From Paraglaciecola polaris LMG 21857 (GTDB lineage: Bacteria; Pseudomonadota; Gammaproteobacteria; Enterobacterales; Alteromonadaceae): a stretch of 64,000 nucleotides of DNA. The position numbers were made by a program, and so were the translations under genes. How positions within the stretch are numbered: position 1 is the stretch's first letter; each line of letters opens with the position of its first letter. Shown here piece by piece: positions 15,153 to 25,467 of this stretch. Under the pieces are notes generated by a model. The model saw only the letters and a program-made list of their open reading frames with translations, searched no databases and was not told the origin of the DNA. The stretch lies in the NCBI RefSeq assembly GCF_000315055.1, contig NZ_BAER01000127.1:1-64000 (forward strand), read 5' to 3'.

Positions 15153-17738
15153 CTAAGGGGTAGCGCAACGAATAACGGCATCAGATGCGGTATTAGGCAC
15201 GATGCGAATATCAGATATTGATAAGCTCAACGGCTCTTTTGAACGTAAAGCGAACGGAATACCCACTTTTGAAAAGTCAGTAGAATTTTGCTTAAAGCAC
15301 GCTAAGTCAACCGACATCGTTTGCCAAGGTTGTGCCTGTTCGAACTGCATATGTTGCGTTAAGGCTACGTCGCTTTCACATGATTGCGCGCAATTCATCT
15401 GTAGGAATAATGCATCTTGAAGTGCTGAATTAAGTTGGTAGTCAAACTGCAGCGTACTGTTGCTTTCTGTATAACTGCGCAGGTCTTGAAGAAAATCATG
15501 ATAAATACGTACTTGCCCAGCATCAGCTTTTAACCACTCAACTTTGAATGCATCTTCTTGCACACGTCTGTCTATAGTTCTGAATTTAAGCGCGCCATTT
15601 TCTAGCATACTACTGGCTACCGTCGCACTTTTTTGTGCTGTTACGAGCGCCATTTTCCAAGGGGCTTGAACGTTTCTGTCGTATATGGCTAGCACGGGTA
15701 ATGCTTGTTCATTATCACTGCCCGTTTCCTCAGAAAGTGTGTTATCTACGGTGCTTCTCTCGCCATATTTTAAGCCAAACCCGTAGGGTAATAAGCCAGA
15801 GTCGTTTGTATCAAAGCGATTAATGTTGGTTTGCGTAGGACTTTTGGGCCATGAAAACGACAGCTGACCTTTGAAATCATGCTGAATATCACCGTTCGCC
15901 GCTGTGAATAACACATCAGCCACGCCAGCGCCTTCAGTGCCGGGCAACCAAGCAACGACGAACGCATCAGAAGCATTCAATTCAGGGTTGACCCACAAGG
16001 GGCGACCCGTCAGAAATACCGATACTACCGGTATGCCTTGCGCTTTTAGCGATTTGAGTAAAGCTAAATCAGTTTTGTTACCCCGTTGGTATTCAAGGTT
16101 ATCCAGATCGCCGTTTCCTTCTGCATAAGGTTGCTCACCAAATACCACTATGGCGACGTCAGGCTTTTGGGTGAATTTGCCATCTACCGCCAGTTCTACA
16201 GTACCATTGGCTTGCGCGACTGCTTGCTGGATCCCTTGATAAATTGATGTGCCGCCAGGGAAATCCTGATTGGTGTTACCCGTTCCTTGCCAGGTAATAC
16301 TCCATCCCCCTGATTGCTGACCTATATTGTCAGCACCGCCACCTGCAACGAGTATATTCGCGTTCGCAGACAGAGGTAAAACTTGTTGATGGTTCTTCAA
16401 TAGTACCAGCGACTCACGCACCGCTTGACGTGCTACGGCTCTGTGTTCGGGCGACCCAATAATATCTTTATTACCAGATAAAATGCGTTCAGCTGGCGCT
16501 GGTTTATCGAATAATCCAGCGCGAAGCTTTACTCGTAAAATGCGAGTAACTGCATCATCAAGACGAGTAGTACTTATCTCACCTGACTCCACCTGAGCGA
16601 TGGTATTTTCAAGTAAGGGTTTCCAAGCGCCAGTCGGCACCATGTAAATATCAAGTCCGGCATTCATTGCTTGCGGACAACTTTCATTACTACAGCCCTG
16701 TATTTGCCCATGGCCGTTCCAGTCGCCAACAACAAAGCCGTCAAAACCCATACGCTCTTTCAATACTGAGGTTAATAAGTAGCGATTGCCATGTACCTTA
16801 TCGCCGTTCCAGCTATTAAACGACGCCATGACACTTTGTGCACCAGCGGTTAAACCGCCAACGTATCCTTGTGCATGTATATCAAACAGGGTCTGTTCAT
16901 CAGCAATATTGTCACCTTGATCATCACCACCAACGGTGCCTCCATCTCCAATAAAGTGCTTAACGGTTGAAATAACCTGGCGGTCGCCTAAGAAATTGCT
17001 GTCTGCACTGCCTTGTAAGCCTTTTACGATGGACGCTGAATAGTCTCTAACGATTTCAGGATCTTCTGAATATCCTTCGTACGTTCTGCCCCAACGATCG
17101 TCGCGTACGGTGGCAACCGTGGGCGCGAAAATCCAGTCGATACCTGTCGCTAATACTTCTTCAGCGGTAGCTTTGGCTATTTCTTCAATCAATGCTGGGT
17201 TATGAGCCGCCCCTAATCCAATGTTGTGGGGGAATAGCGTGGCACCAATCACGTTGTTGTGGCCGTGAACTGCGTCTGTGCCCCACATAGTAGGAATAGT
17301 TGAACCATCAATGCTGTCGTCAATCGATGCCTGGTACATCTTTTCCGCTAATGCTACCCAATCACTAGGCGAAGCGTGTTTGTCGCCATTGGGAAATGCG
17401 CCGCCGCCGTTTAAGTAAGAGCCAAAACCATAGGTGCGCATGTCATCTAAGGTGATATCACGAATTTCGGGCTGAATAGTCTGGGCAACTTTTTGCGCGA
17501 GTGTCATACCACTGAGAATGTCAGTGATACGTTGTTCAATTTTGGCATCGGGCTTTACCGCGATATTTAATTTAGGCCAAATCTCGATTGAGTTCGCAGT
17601 GGCAGCGTCTTTGCTCTTTGCAACGCCCTGTTTCGTTGAAATCACAACGTTGTCTGTTGTGGATTGACTGCAGCCGACAAGTAGCGAGGTTAGAGAGACC
17701 GCACCTAACATCAGAGCGTGATTAAATTTTTGTTTCAT
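15153..17738 (-). CDS. GH3 lipoprotein, exo-1,3/1,4-beta-glucan glucosidase (ExoP-like)
   Basis: 861-residue glycoside hydrolase family 3 enzyme that would release glucose from the non-reducing end of beta-glucans or oligosaccharides. A lipobox LLVGC puts the lipidated cysteine at C23, so it is probably anchored in the outer membrane or periplasm. The GH3 barrel contains KHFIGDGGT (K260, H261) and the nucleophile D339 in GFVVGDWNGHGQ, the VGDWNGHGQI form typical of exo-1,3/1,4-beta-glucosidases such as ExoP of marine Pseudoalteromonas. The second GH3 domain lies at about 430-660, followed by a C-terminal beta-sandwich of about 190 residues. It lies 21 bp after the FucP-type importer gene and is likely co-transcribed with it. 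Confidence 0.92.
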   Translation of the reverse strand: MKQKFNHALMLGAVSLTSLLVGCSQSTTDNVVISTKQGVAKSKDAATANSIEIWPKLNIAVKPDAKIEQRITDILSGMTLAQKVAQTIQPEIRDITLDDMRTYGFGSYLNGGGAFPNGDKHASPSDWVALAEKMYQASIDDSIDGSTIPTMWGTDAVHGHNNVIGATLFPHNIGLGAAHNPALIEEIAKATAEEVLATGIDWIFAPTVATVRDDRWGRTYEGYSEDPEIVRDYSASIVKGLQGSADSNFLGDRQVISTVKHFIGDGGTVGGDDQGDNIADEQTLFDIHAQGYVGGLTAGAQSVMASFNSWNGDKVHGNRYLLTSVLKERMGFDGFVVGDWNGHGQIQGCSNESCPQAMNAGLDIYMVPTGAWKPLLENTIAQVESGEISTTRLDDAVTRILRVKLRAGLFDKPAPAERILSGNKDIIGSPEHRAVARQAVRESLVLLKNHQQVLPLSANANILVAGGGADNIGQQSGGWSITWQGTGNTNQDFPGGTSIYQGIQQAVAQANGTVELAVDGKFTQKPDVAIVVFGEQPYAEGNGDLDNLEYQRGNKTDLALLKSLKAQGIPVVSVFLTGRPLWVNPELNASDAFVVAWLPGTEGAGVADVLFTAANGDIQHDFKGQLSFSWPKSPTQTNINRFDTNDSGLLPYGFGLKYGERSTVDNTLSEETGSDNEQALPVLAIYDRNVQAPWKMALVTAQKSATVASSMLENGALKFRTIDRRVQEDAFKVEWLKADAGQVRIYHDFLQDLRSYTESNSTLQFDYQLNSALQDALFLQMNCAQSCESDVALTQHMQFEQAQPWQTMSVDLACFKQNSTDFSKVGIPFALRSKEPLSLSISDIRIVPNTASDAVIRCATP

Positions 17739-17759
17739 AATGGAAATCTCGGGTAAAAG

Positions 17760-19022
17760 TTAGACGGATGTTGATGAAGTCGGTTTGGAGCCTTGCAGGC
17801 CATAAAAGGCGATATACAAGTAACAAACCAGAGGCAATACGAAAGACAGTTGCAAACCAATGCTGTCAGCTAAAACACCTTGTAAAACAGGAACAATAGC
17901 ACCGCCTACAATGGCTAAACATAAAACGCCTGAGCCACGACTGGTCAAACTGCCTAAGCCTGCTAAGGCCAAACTGAAAATAGTTGGAAACATGATGGAA
18001 TTGAATAAACCCACCATTAATATCGCCCACATGGCAAACGCACCGCTTGATGATATGGCCAAGGCAATGAGGCCCATAGCGCACACACTGTTGAAGGCGA
18101 GCAGTTTACCAGCAGGTATTTTTTGCATTACCGCAGCGCCAATAAAGCGGCCAATCATTGCACCGCCCCAGTAATAACTTAGATAAGTGGCGGCGCTTGC
18201 TTCTGCTAAGCCTGCAATGTGCTGTTCGCCCAAAAAGTTAACGATGAAACTGCCAATGGATACTTCAGCGCCGACATAAATAAAGATGCACACTGCGCCT
18301 AGCGTGAGGTGGCGATGTTGTAGAGGGCTGCCCTTTGTTGTGTTTAAAGTATCAGGTGTATTGGCTATTTCAGCTGGGCTGGTATCTGGCAGTGATATTT
18401 TTAGAAACACCATAGCAAGCAAAAACAGTACTGATGCCAAAATAATGTACGGCAGAATAACACTATTCGCTGTCATATCGCTTTCGTCTATGACTGAGAA
18501 AATCAATATTCCGCCAATGATAGGCGCAAGCGTGGTTCCCAGAGAATTAAAGGCTTGAGTTAAGGTTAATCGGCTCGGTGCGGTTTCAGGTTTGCCAAGC
18601 AGCGTTACTATCGGGTTTGCAGCGACCTGTAAAATAGTGATGCCTGATGCCAACACAAATAACGCCGTCAGGAATATCCAATAGGTATGACTCGTCGCTG
18701 CGGGAACAAATAACAAACAGCCGATACAAGCGACGAGCAAACCAACGCTGATCCCGCGCTGAAATCCAATGCGCTTAACCAACCAACCTGCGGGTACCGA
18801 TACTAAAAAATAAGCACCAAAGAAACAGAATTGAATCAACATAGCTTGGGTGTAACTAAGTGCAAAGACGGCCTTTAAATGAGGAATGAGCACATCATTC
18901 ATTGCTGTGATAAAACCCCACATAAAAAACAATGACGTTAGCGAGGTCAAAGCAAAGCGATAACTTTGCGACTTAGCGCTTTGAGTCGACTCCGGTGGAA
19001 TGGCGGTAGTTGGGTTTATCAT
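17760..19022 (-). CDS. FucP/GluP-type sugar importer (MFS)
   Basis: 420-residue major-facilitator protein of the fucose/glucose/galactose:H+ symporter group, with about 12 membrane helices. Typical features: the N-terminal [20 protein letters not shown], near-invariant in this group (N and D in the first helix), [20 protein letters not shown], and [10 protein letters not shown]. It is the first gene of a two-gene unit with the GH3 lipoprotein, so glucose is the most likely substrate. It is divergent from the GH1 gene; a LacI-type operator sits between them at 19106-19122. Confidence 0.9.
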   Translation of the reverse strand: MINPTTAIPPESTQSAKSQSYRFALTSLTSLFFMWGFITAMNDVLIPHLKAVFALSYTQAMLIQFCFFGAYFLVSVPAGWLVKRIGFQRGISVGLLVACIGCLLFVPAATSHTYWIFLTALFVLASGITILQVAANPIVTLLGKPETAPSRLTLTQAFNSLGTTLAPIIGGILIFSVIDESDMTANSVILPYIILASVLFLLAMVFLKISLPDTSPAEIANTPDTLNTTKGSPLQHRHLTLGAVCIFIYVGAEVSIGSFIVNFLGEQHIAGLAEASAATYLSYYWGGAMIGRFIGAAVMQKIPAGKLLAFNSVCAMGLIALAISSSGAFAMWAILMVGLFNSIMFPTIFSLALAGLGSLTSRGSGVLCLAIVGGAIVPVLQGVLADSIGLQLSFVLPLVCYLYIAFYGLQGSKPTSSTSV

Positions 19023-19105
19023 GGTGTTTTACCTGTCAGGTTAAGATCAATTTAGCAAGTCGAGCTTGTTTTGTTGACCTAAGCGTAACAAAGTAATAAC
19101 ATCAA

Positions 19106-19122
19106 TGTAAGCGCTTTCATTT
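19106..19122. promoter_or_regulatory. LacI-type operator between divergent sugar operons
   Basis: TGTAAGCGCTTTCATTT, third identical copy. It lies 84 bp upstream of the FucP-type importer start and 107 bp upstream of the GH1 start, so one repressor site could control both units. Confidence 0.82.
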
Positions 19123-19228
19123 GGTTTTTTATCTTTGCGGTAAACCAAATAGAAATTTTGGCATCATCAGCCGTGCAGTCTGAATTCTTCGATGTTTATA
19201 TTTACCCTAGGCCACGAATAAGTTAATT

Positions 19229-20575
19229 ATGAAAATATCCCTCGCAAAATCTTCTCCACTTAGCCAAACAAATTTCACCTATGGTGTGGCCACTGCCGCC
19301 TTCCAAATTGAAGGTGCAGCAGAGTCACGTAGACCATGTATTTGGGACAAATTTTGTGCTACGCCTGACAAAATAAAAGACAGCTCCAATGGGCTAGAAG
19401 CATGTGACCATTTTAATCGTTGGGAGCAAGATTTAGCGTTGATAGAGTCTCTTGAAGTAGATGCCTACCGGTTTTCAGTGTCTTGGCCTAGGGTTATCAC
19501 CCACAGCGGGGAGTTAGACCCTAAAGGTGTAGCGTTTTACGTTGAACTACTCGATGCGTTAAATCAGAAAAACATCAAACCTTATGTCACCCTGTATCAT
19601 TGGGATTTACCGCAGCATCTGGAAGACAAAGGTGGCTGGTTGAATCGTGAAACAGCGTATCATTTTCGTGATTATGTTGACTTGATCACGCAAGCGTTTG
19701 GGGACCGAGTGTACTCATATTCAACCTTGAACGAACCATTCTGCAGTGCGTATTTAGGCTATGAGCTAGGCATTCATGCTCCAGGTTTGAAGAGCAAAGC
19801 GTTCGGTAAGCAAGCTGCCCATCATTTGTTACTTGCTCACGGGTTAGGTATGCAAGTACTCGCTAAAAACAGTCCTGAAACACTCAATGGCATCGTGTTA
19901 AATGTTAGCCCGTGCTACCCGAAAACCGACAGTGAGAAAGATAAAAAGGCAGCATGGGCCGCAGATCAGAATCTTAATCATTGGTATGCGATGCCAGTGC
20001 TTGAAGGACGCTACCCCGAATCTATCAATACCTTACCAGAGGAAGAATTGCCGCCGATTCAACAAGGCGACATGGCGATTATCTGTCAGCCGCTAGACTA
20101 CCTTGGGCTGAACTATTACACCCGCGAGGTATACGAAGGTGTGGGTCATAACGACAGACAAAAATGGGTTGATGAATCATTGCCTTTTACTGAGATGGGC
20201 TGGGAGGTATACCCTCTAGGTTTAACTGATATTTTGCTGCAACTGAATAACAAATACACACTTCCGCCCGTATACATCACTGAAAACGGTGCTGCCATGG
20301 CAGATAGTTATGCCGAGGGGCAAGTACAAGACACGGATAGAATCGAATATTTTCAAGGGCATTTGCAAGCGGTGAGTGATGCGGCTGAGCAAGGCGTAGA
20401 TATTCGCGGCTATTTCGCGTGGAGTTTAATGGATAACTTCGAATGGGCAGAAGGGTACGAAAAACGCTTTGGCATAGTATACGTAGATTACGACACACAA
20501 CAGCGCACCATAAAGGCCAGCGGGTTGGCATATCGAGATTTTATTAGTAGTCGCCAATTAGCCAAGAGCGCATAG
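19229..20575 (+). CDS. GH1 beta-glucosidase
   Basis: 448-residue family 1 beta-glucosidase, no signal peptide, so cytoplasmic: it would hydrolyse imported cellobiose, laminaribiose or similar disaccharides. The general acid/base is E169 in TLNEPF and the nucleophile is E352 in YITENGAA. FQIEGA (26-31), YHWDLPQ and SWPRV, all seen here, shape the glucose-binding subsite. It is the first gene of GH1-GPH importer-lacI, 16 bp before the importer. 6-Phospho-glucosidase activity is less likely because no PTS gene is nearby. Confidence 0.95.
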   Translation: MKISLAKSSPLSQTNFTYGVATAAFQIEGAAESRRPCIWDKFCATPDKIKDSSNGLEACDHFNRWEQDLALIESLEVDAYRFSVSWPRVITHSGELDPKGVAFYVELLDALNQKNIKPYVTLYHWDLPQHLEDKGGWLNRETAYHFRDYVDLITQAFGDRVYSYSTLNEPFCSAYLGYELGIHAPGLKSKAFGKQAAHHLLLAHGLGMQVLAKNSPETLNGIVLNVSPCYPKTDSEKDKKAAWAADQNLNHWYAMPVLEGRYPESINTLPEEELPPIQQGDMAIICQPLDYLGLNYYTREVYEGVGHNDRQKWVDESLPFTEMGWEVYPLGLTDILLQLNNKYTLPPVYITENGAAMADSYAEGQVQDTDRIEYFQGHLQAVSDAAEQGVDIRGYFAWSLMDNFEWAEGYEKRFGIVYVDYDTQQRTIKASGLAYRDFISSRQLAKSA

Positions 20576-20591
20576 TCGCACAGGAGTCAGC

Positions 20592-21917
20592 ATGGTTAGC
20601 GTTAAAGAAAAAATAGCCTATGGGTTAGGAGACACGGCAAGTAACATCGTTTTTCAATCGGTGATGTTGTTTTTGTCCTTTTTCTATACCGATATATTTG
20701 GTATCTCACCTGCAATAGTCGGTACGCTATTTTTAGTAGTGCGTATCTTTGATGCAGTAACTGACCCTTTGATGGGAGCGATGACAGATCGCACCCAAAC
20801 GAAATACGGTAAATTTCGGCCTTATTTGCTGTGGTTAGCGCTTCCCTTTGGCGTGATAAGCGTGCTGGCGTTTACTACACCTGATTTCAGTGAGCAGGGC
20901 AAGGTGATATATGCCTTTGTCACTTATGCCTTGTTGATGATTGCCTACACTGCGATCAATATTCCATACTCGGCGCTGGGTGGGGTAATTACTGGCGATC
21001 CTAAAGAGCGGGTATCGGTACAGTCTTACCGATTTGTATTCGGTATGCTTGGTGGGTTGATTGTGACGGCTTGTACGCTTCCATTGGTCGACTGGTTTGG
21101 TGCTGGTGATAAAGCCAAAGGATATCAGTTAACGATTGCCGCTATGAGTGCGGTGGGCGTACTGATGTTTTTAGTGTGCTTCGCTGGCACCAAAGAGCGC
21201 GTGATTGCACCGAAGCAAGACTCCACCTTTAAGCAAGATATGGCGTCATTATGGCAGAATGACCAATGGCGAATTTTATCTGGCGTGGCCTTTTTTGTGC
21301 TCATTGGTATGGTGATGCGTAATACCTTAGCGATTTATTACGTGAAGTACTTTTTGCTCAGAGAAGACTTGATCACGGCATTTATCACCTTAGGGATGAT
21401 TGGCAATATTATTGGCTGTGCGGTTGCGCCTAGTGTGGTCAAACGGTTTTGCAAAATTAAAGTGTATATAGGCGTACTGTTCATTGCCGCGCTGATATGC
21501 GTAGCAAGTTATTGGGTCCAACCAGAGCAATTGGTTTTAGCGTTTGTCGTTTATTTTATAGGTAATGTGTTTTTGCAAATGGGCACCCCGTTACTGTGGG
21601 CAAAAATCGCGGATACTGTAGATTATGGTCAGTTTAAAACGGGTATTCGCATAACGGGTATGACGTACTCGTCAGTGGTGTTTTTCATCAAACTTGGCTT
21701 AGCACTAGGCGGGGCGATAGTGGGTTGGTTGTTGGCATATTACGGTTATCAAGCTGATACAACCCAAAGCCCTGATGCGGTGCACGGCATATTATTGTCT
21801 TTTACTATTTTCCCTGCGGTGGCGTTTATCATTGTATCTTGGGTCATGAGTCGTTATACACTTAACGACAATAAGGTGACGGAAATTCAACAAGCCATTG
21901 TAAAAGAGGCCGTTTGA
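20592..21917 (+). CDS. GPH-family glycoside:cation symporter
   Basis: 441-residue inner-membrane transporter of the glycoside-pentoside-hexuronide family (MelB/XynB-like), about 12 helices. Diagnostic stretches: EKIAYGLGDTASNIVFQ at the N-terminus, the DAVTDPLMGAMTDRTQTKYG loop after helix 2, and the LWAKIADTVDYGQFKTG segment near helix 10. AGGAGT precedes the ATG. Being between GH1 and lacI, it probably imports the beta-glucoside that GH1 cleaves. Confidence 0.93.
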   Translation: MVSVKEKIAYGLGDTASNIVFQSVMLFLSFFYTDIFGISPAIVGTLFLVVRIFDAVTDPLMGAMTDRTQTKYGKFRPYLLWLALPFGVISVLAFTTPDFSEQGKVIYAFVTYALLMIAYTAINIPYSALGGVITGDPKERVSVQSYRFVFGMLGGLIVTACTLPLVDWFGAGDKAKGYQLTIAAMSAVGVLMFLVCFAGTKERVIAPKQDSTFKQDMASLWQNDQWRILSGVAFFVLIGMVMRNTLAIYYVKYFLLREDLITAFITLGMIGNIIGCAVAPSVVKRFCKIKVYIGVLFIAALICVASYWVQPEQLVLAFVVYFIGNVFLQMGTPLLWAKIADTVDYGQFKTGIRITGMTYSSVVFFIKLGLALGGAIVGWLLAYYGYQADTTQSPDAVHGILLSFTIFPAVAFIIVSWVMSRYTLNDNKVTEIQQAIVKEAV

Positions 21918-21959
21918 GATTGCCCGCACAAGATATATTTAAGGTGAAGTACAAACGTT

Positions 21960-22958
21960 ATGGCAACAATTTATCAAGTGTCTGAGCTCGCTGGGGTTTC
22001 TCTAGCGACGGTATCGAGGGTGATGAACGGTGGCACACGCGTTAGCGAAAAGACCCGGGAAAAAGTGACCAAAGCGATGGAAACCCTTAATTACCGTCCA
22101 AGTTCAATTGCTCGTTCTTTAGCGTCAAATTGTTCTAATAGTGTGGGGATTTTAGTTTCAGAATTACACGGGCCAATCTATGGCGAAATGATGAGCGGTA
22201 TAGAAAAGCAACTTCGTACCGCGGGTAAACACGTCATTATCGCTGCTGGGCACAGTGATGCTGCCAGTGAAAAAGACGGTATTGAGTTTTTAATCGACCG
22301 TAATTGTGACGCACTTATTCTGCACGTAGAAGCCGTCAGCGACGAATACCTCATTGAGTTAGCAACAACTAAATATGCCTTTATCCTGATCAACCGATAT
22401 ATCCCACAAATAGCAGATAACTGCATCAGTTTAAACAATCGCCGTGGTGGCTACCTGGCCACAAAAGCCTTATTAGAAAACGGCCACCGTGACATCGCCT
22501 ATATTTCAGGCCCGTTATGGAAAATGGATGCCAATGATCGTTATCTTGGCCATCAAGAGGCGTTGTCTGAATTCGGTATCGCCTGCAATGAAGCATTGCT
22601 CAGTGAAGGTAACTTCCAAGAAGAAGGCGGTAATGAATGCATGCTAGCCTTATTGGATACAAAAATAGCGTTTAGCGCCGTGGTCTGTGCCAACGATGAG
22701 ATGGCCGCTGGAGCCATGCAAGCCGCTCGTGATAGGGGCTTAGCGGTACCTAACGACATCTCAGTCATGGGGTTTGATAATGTTCTATTAGCCCGGTACA
22801 TGTATCCTAAATTATCTACAGTGAACTACCCAGTACAAGATATGGGTAAAATGGCAGCAAGCTGGATTTTGAAGAATATTTATCAAGCGAATCAGCCTGA
22901 CATAAGCCACGTATTTGAGCCTGAGCTGGTGTGGCGCGACTCGGTTATTTCACTTTAG
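21960..22958 (+). CDS. LacI-family regulator of the beta-glucoside genes
   Basis: 332 residues. The N-terminal helix-turn-helix and hinge are ATIYQVSELAGVSLATVSRV and RPSSIARSLAS (residues 2-57); the rest is a periplasmic-binding-protein-like effector domain ending in VWRDSVISL. It is the third gene of the GH1 operon. The three AGCGCT-centred operators in the locus are the expected targets, including one at its own operon, so autoregulation is likely. The inducer (glucose, cellobiose or laminaribiose) cannot be told from sequence. Confidence 0.92.
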   Translation: MATIYQVSELAGVSLATVSRVMNGGTRVSEKTREKVTKAMETLNYRPSSIARSLASNCSNSVGILVSELHGPIYGEMMSGIEKQLRTAGKHVIIAAGHSDAASEKDGIEFLIDRNCDALILHVEAVSDEYLIELATTKYAFILINRYIPQIADNCISLNNRRGGYLATKALLENGHRDIAYISGPLWKMDANDRYLGHQEALSEFGIACNEALLSEGNFQEEGGNECMLALLDTKIAFSAVVCANDEMAAGAMQAARDRGLAVPNDISVMGFDNVLLARYMYPKLSTVNYPVQDMGKMAASWILKNIYQANQPDISHVFEPELVWRDSVISL

Positions 22959-23000
22959 CTAAAGTATTGAGAGTTATCGACTCGATCTACAAAGCACAAA

Positions 23001-23022
23001 CGGCCTGAATAGGCCGCTTTTT
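23001..23022 (+). terminator. Terminator after lacI
   Basis: CGGCCT (23001-23006), loop GAAT, AGGCCG (23011-23016), C, TTTTT. It lies between lacI and the convergent GH3 gene. Confidence 0.85.
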
Positions 23023-23049
23023 ATGTGATGTTGTACTTTTAAGGTAAGG

Positions 23050-25467
23050 CTATTGCACACTTACTTGAGTTAAATAAGCTTTTTGCTTTTGCGTAATTTC
23101 GCTGACTTCACCGTTAATTTCAAACGATTCTTCTAAACGAATATCATCTGATGCACTGCCTATCATGATGTTTATTTCCCCCGGTTCCACCACAAAACGC
23201 ATGTCTGCATCGTAAAATGCCAGTAAATTCACTGGTAATTCAAACGTTACTTTTTTGCTTTGACCTGCTTTTAGCGCAACACGTTTAAAACCTTTTAGCT
23301 CTTTAACTGGGCGGGTAACGCTGGAAAATACATCGTGAATGTATAGCTGAGCCACTTCTTCGCCATCTACTTCGCCGCTGTTGGTTAGCGTAAAGCTTGC
23401 CGATACAGTGCCGTTGGCTTTGGCATTAGTAGCATCAATGGATAAATCACCATAAGCGAAGGTGGTGTAGCTTAACCCATGACCGAAAGCAAAGGCTGGT
23501 GCGGTATCGCCAAAAATATAGCCGCGTTTTGCTGACGGTTTGTGATTATAGAATACCGGTAGTTGACCAATGGTTTTGGGTAAGGTTAAAGGCAATTTTC
23601 CGCTTGGGTTCACATCACCAAACAGCACATTTGCGACTGCCGTACCAGTTTCTTGACCTAAGTACCAAGCTTCGATAATAGCGGGAGCATCTTTATACAA
23701 GTTACCTAGGGTCAAAGGTCGGCCATTGGATAAAATAACCACGGTTGGTTTGCCCGTGGCTAATACTGCCTCGACCAACGCATGCTGGCCACCAAGTAAG
23801 CCTAATGAGTCTCTATCCCCTAGGTGATTTTCGGCCCAAGCTTCGCGAGATGTGCCCTCGTTTGAGCCCACTACGACCACAGCAATGTCGCTGCGCTTAG
23901 CCACAGCAACCGCATCATCTATGAGTTGTTGAGCGTTACTTTGATCCGCTAGTTTCATATTTTCTTTGTTCCAGCGCGCTTTTGAGTAGCTTTGTGCTAT
24001 AACCGCGGCAGGAGACGGCTCTAATATGTCCTCAGTGATAATAGCGCCACGAGAGAACTCAACCTTGACTGATTGTCCTAGTTTATTTCGAATTCCATCA
24101 AGTATCGTCACCGTTTGTCGAGGAATGTCACTGTAGCCACCAAGCAACGTTTCATCAGCGTGAGCGCCAATGACCGCCACGTGTTTAATCATAGCTCGGT
24201 TAAAGGGTAAAATACCGTCGTTCTTTAACAGTACCATGGCTTTTTCGGCCGTCGTTTGGGCTAAATCACGATGGGCCTGACTGCCTACAATCGCATCAAC
24301 TTTATCTTCATCTGTGTAAGGATTTTCAAACAAACCTAGCTTGAACTTTTCTCGGAGAATACGCGTTACTGCAGTATCGATTTTCTGCATAGAAACTTTT
24401 TTATCATTGACTAGTTTGGTCAACAGCGGGAAAACATCACGGTCCGGCATTTCAACATCAACGCCAGCATTGAGAGCCATGATGGCGGCGTTTTCATCGC
24501 TACCTGCTAATCCATGTCGAGTAATGAGCTCCTTTATCGCGTAGTAATCACTTACTAAAAGGCCGTCAAACCCCCATTCATCGCGCAAAATATCAGTTAG
24601 TAGCATTTTGTTTGCATGAGACGGAATACCGTCAATTTCGTTATATGACGCCATGACACTGCCCACATGAGCGAGTGTTACTGCTGCTTCAAATGGAAAA
24701 AGGAAGACTTCTCGTAGTGCCCGTTCACCAATGGGGGCGGGGGCTATATTCAGTCCGCCCGTTGGTTGACCATGGCCCGCTAAATGCTTGAGCGTTGCCA
24801 TAACACGATTGCCGGGGATCTGTTGCTTGTCACCTTGGAAACCCTTTACCGCGGACACGCCTAGCTCTGCGATAAGGTAGGGGTCTTCTCCCATGGTTTC
24901 TTCTATACGGCCCCAACGCGGATCGCGGGCGACGTCTAAAATAGGAGTAAGTGCTTGGTTGCCACCTCTTGCTCTGACTTCTTCGGCACTTGCTTGGTAA
25001 ACATCATGAATTAAGGATGGATCCCAAGTACTGGCCATGGCAATCGCTTGGGGGAAGCTGGTGGCTTCACTGGCAGCGTGACCGTGTAAGGCTTCTTCAT
25101 GAAAAATGGCAGGGATCCCCAAACGTGTATTCTCGACTAACCATTTTTGAATAGCATTGGTATATTTAACGCTATCGACAGGCGATAGGTCTTCACTGGG
25201 GCGTGCTACGTGGCCGATGCCCAGAGGTAATATTTTCTCGGCCATATCTGTTTTTAGTGCACCGTGAGGGCCCTTTAATTCACGCCCTTGATGCCAAACG
25301 GTTTCTAACTGGGCGACTTTTTCTTGGAGTGTCATTTGACCCAGTAGGTCACTGACTCGCTGCTCGGTCGGTAAACTTGGGTTTTGGTAATCATTGGCTG
25401 CGAGGCTATTAAATGCTAAAGAAACAAAGCCCAAAGCGAAAACTTTCGTAAAGGAAAACATTCTCAT
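23050..25467 (-). CDS. Secreted GH3 beta-glucosidase/beta-xylosidase
   Basis: 805-residue GH3 enzyme with a signal peptide (MRMFSFTKVFALGFVSLAFN, cleavage near ...LAAND), so periplasmic. The nucleophile is D307 in LLVSDYYAIKEL; KHLAGHG (227-233) is the conserved substrate loop. The C-terminal fibronectin-III-like domain (about 690-780) is present. SDYY rather than SDW, and its place between the beta-glucoside and xylose genes, make beta-xylosidase as plausible as beta-glucosidase. It is convergent with lacI and divergent from the Nudix regulator, and has no copy of the LacI operator upstream. Compared with the lipoprotein GH3 at 15153 it belongs to a different subgroup. Confidence 0.9.
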   Translation of the reverse strand: MRMFSFTKVFALGFVSLAFNSLAANDYQNPSLPTEQRVSDLLGQMTLQEKVAQLETVWHQGRELKGPHGALKTDMAEKILPLGIGHVARPSEDLSPVDSVKYTNAIQKWLVENTRLGIPAIFHEEALHGHAASEATSFPQAIAMASTWDPSLIHDVYQASAEEVRARGGNQALTPILDVARDPRWGRIEETMGEDPYLIAELGVSAVKGFQGDKQQIPGNRVMATLKHLAGHGQPTGGLNIAPAPIGERALREVFLFPFEAAVTLAHVGSVMASYNEIDGIPSHANKMLLTDILRDEWGFDGLLVSDYYAIKELITRHGLAGSDENAAIMALNAGVDVEMPDRDVFPLLTKLVNDKKVSMQKIDTAVTRILREKFKLGLFENPYTDEDKVDAIVGSQAHRDLAQTTAEKAMVLLKNDGILPFNRAMIKHVAVIGAHADETLLGGYSDIPRQTVTILDGIRNKLGQSVKVEFSRGAIITEDILEPSPAAVIAQSYSKARWNKENMKLADQSNAQQLIDDAVAVAKRSDIAVVVVGSNEGTSREAWAENHLGDRDSLGLLGGQHALVEAVLATGKPTVVILSNGRPLTLGNLYKDAPAIIEAWYLGQETGTAVANVLFGDVNPSGKLPLTLPKTIGQLPVFYNHKPSAKRGYIFGDTAPAFAFGHGLSYTTFAYGDLSIDATNAKANGTVSASFTLTNSGEVDGEEVAQLYIHDVFSSVTRPVKELKGFKRVALKAGQSKKVTFELPVNLLAFYDADMRFVVEPGEINIMIGSASDDIRLEESFEINGEVSEITQKQKAYLTQVSVQ

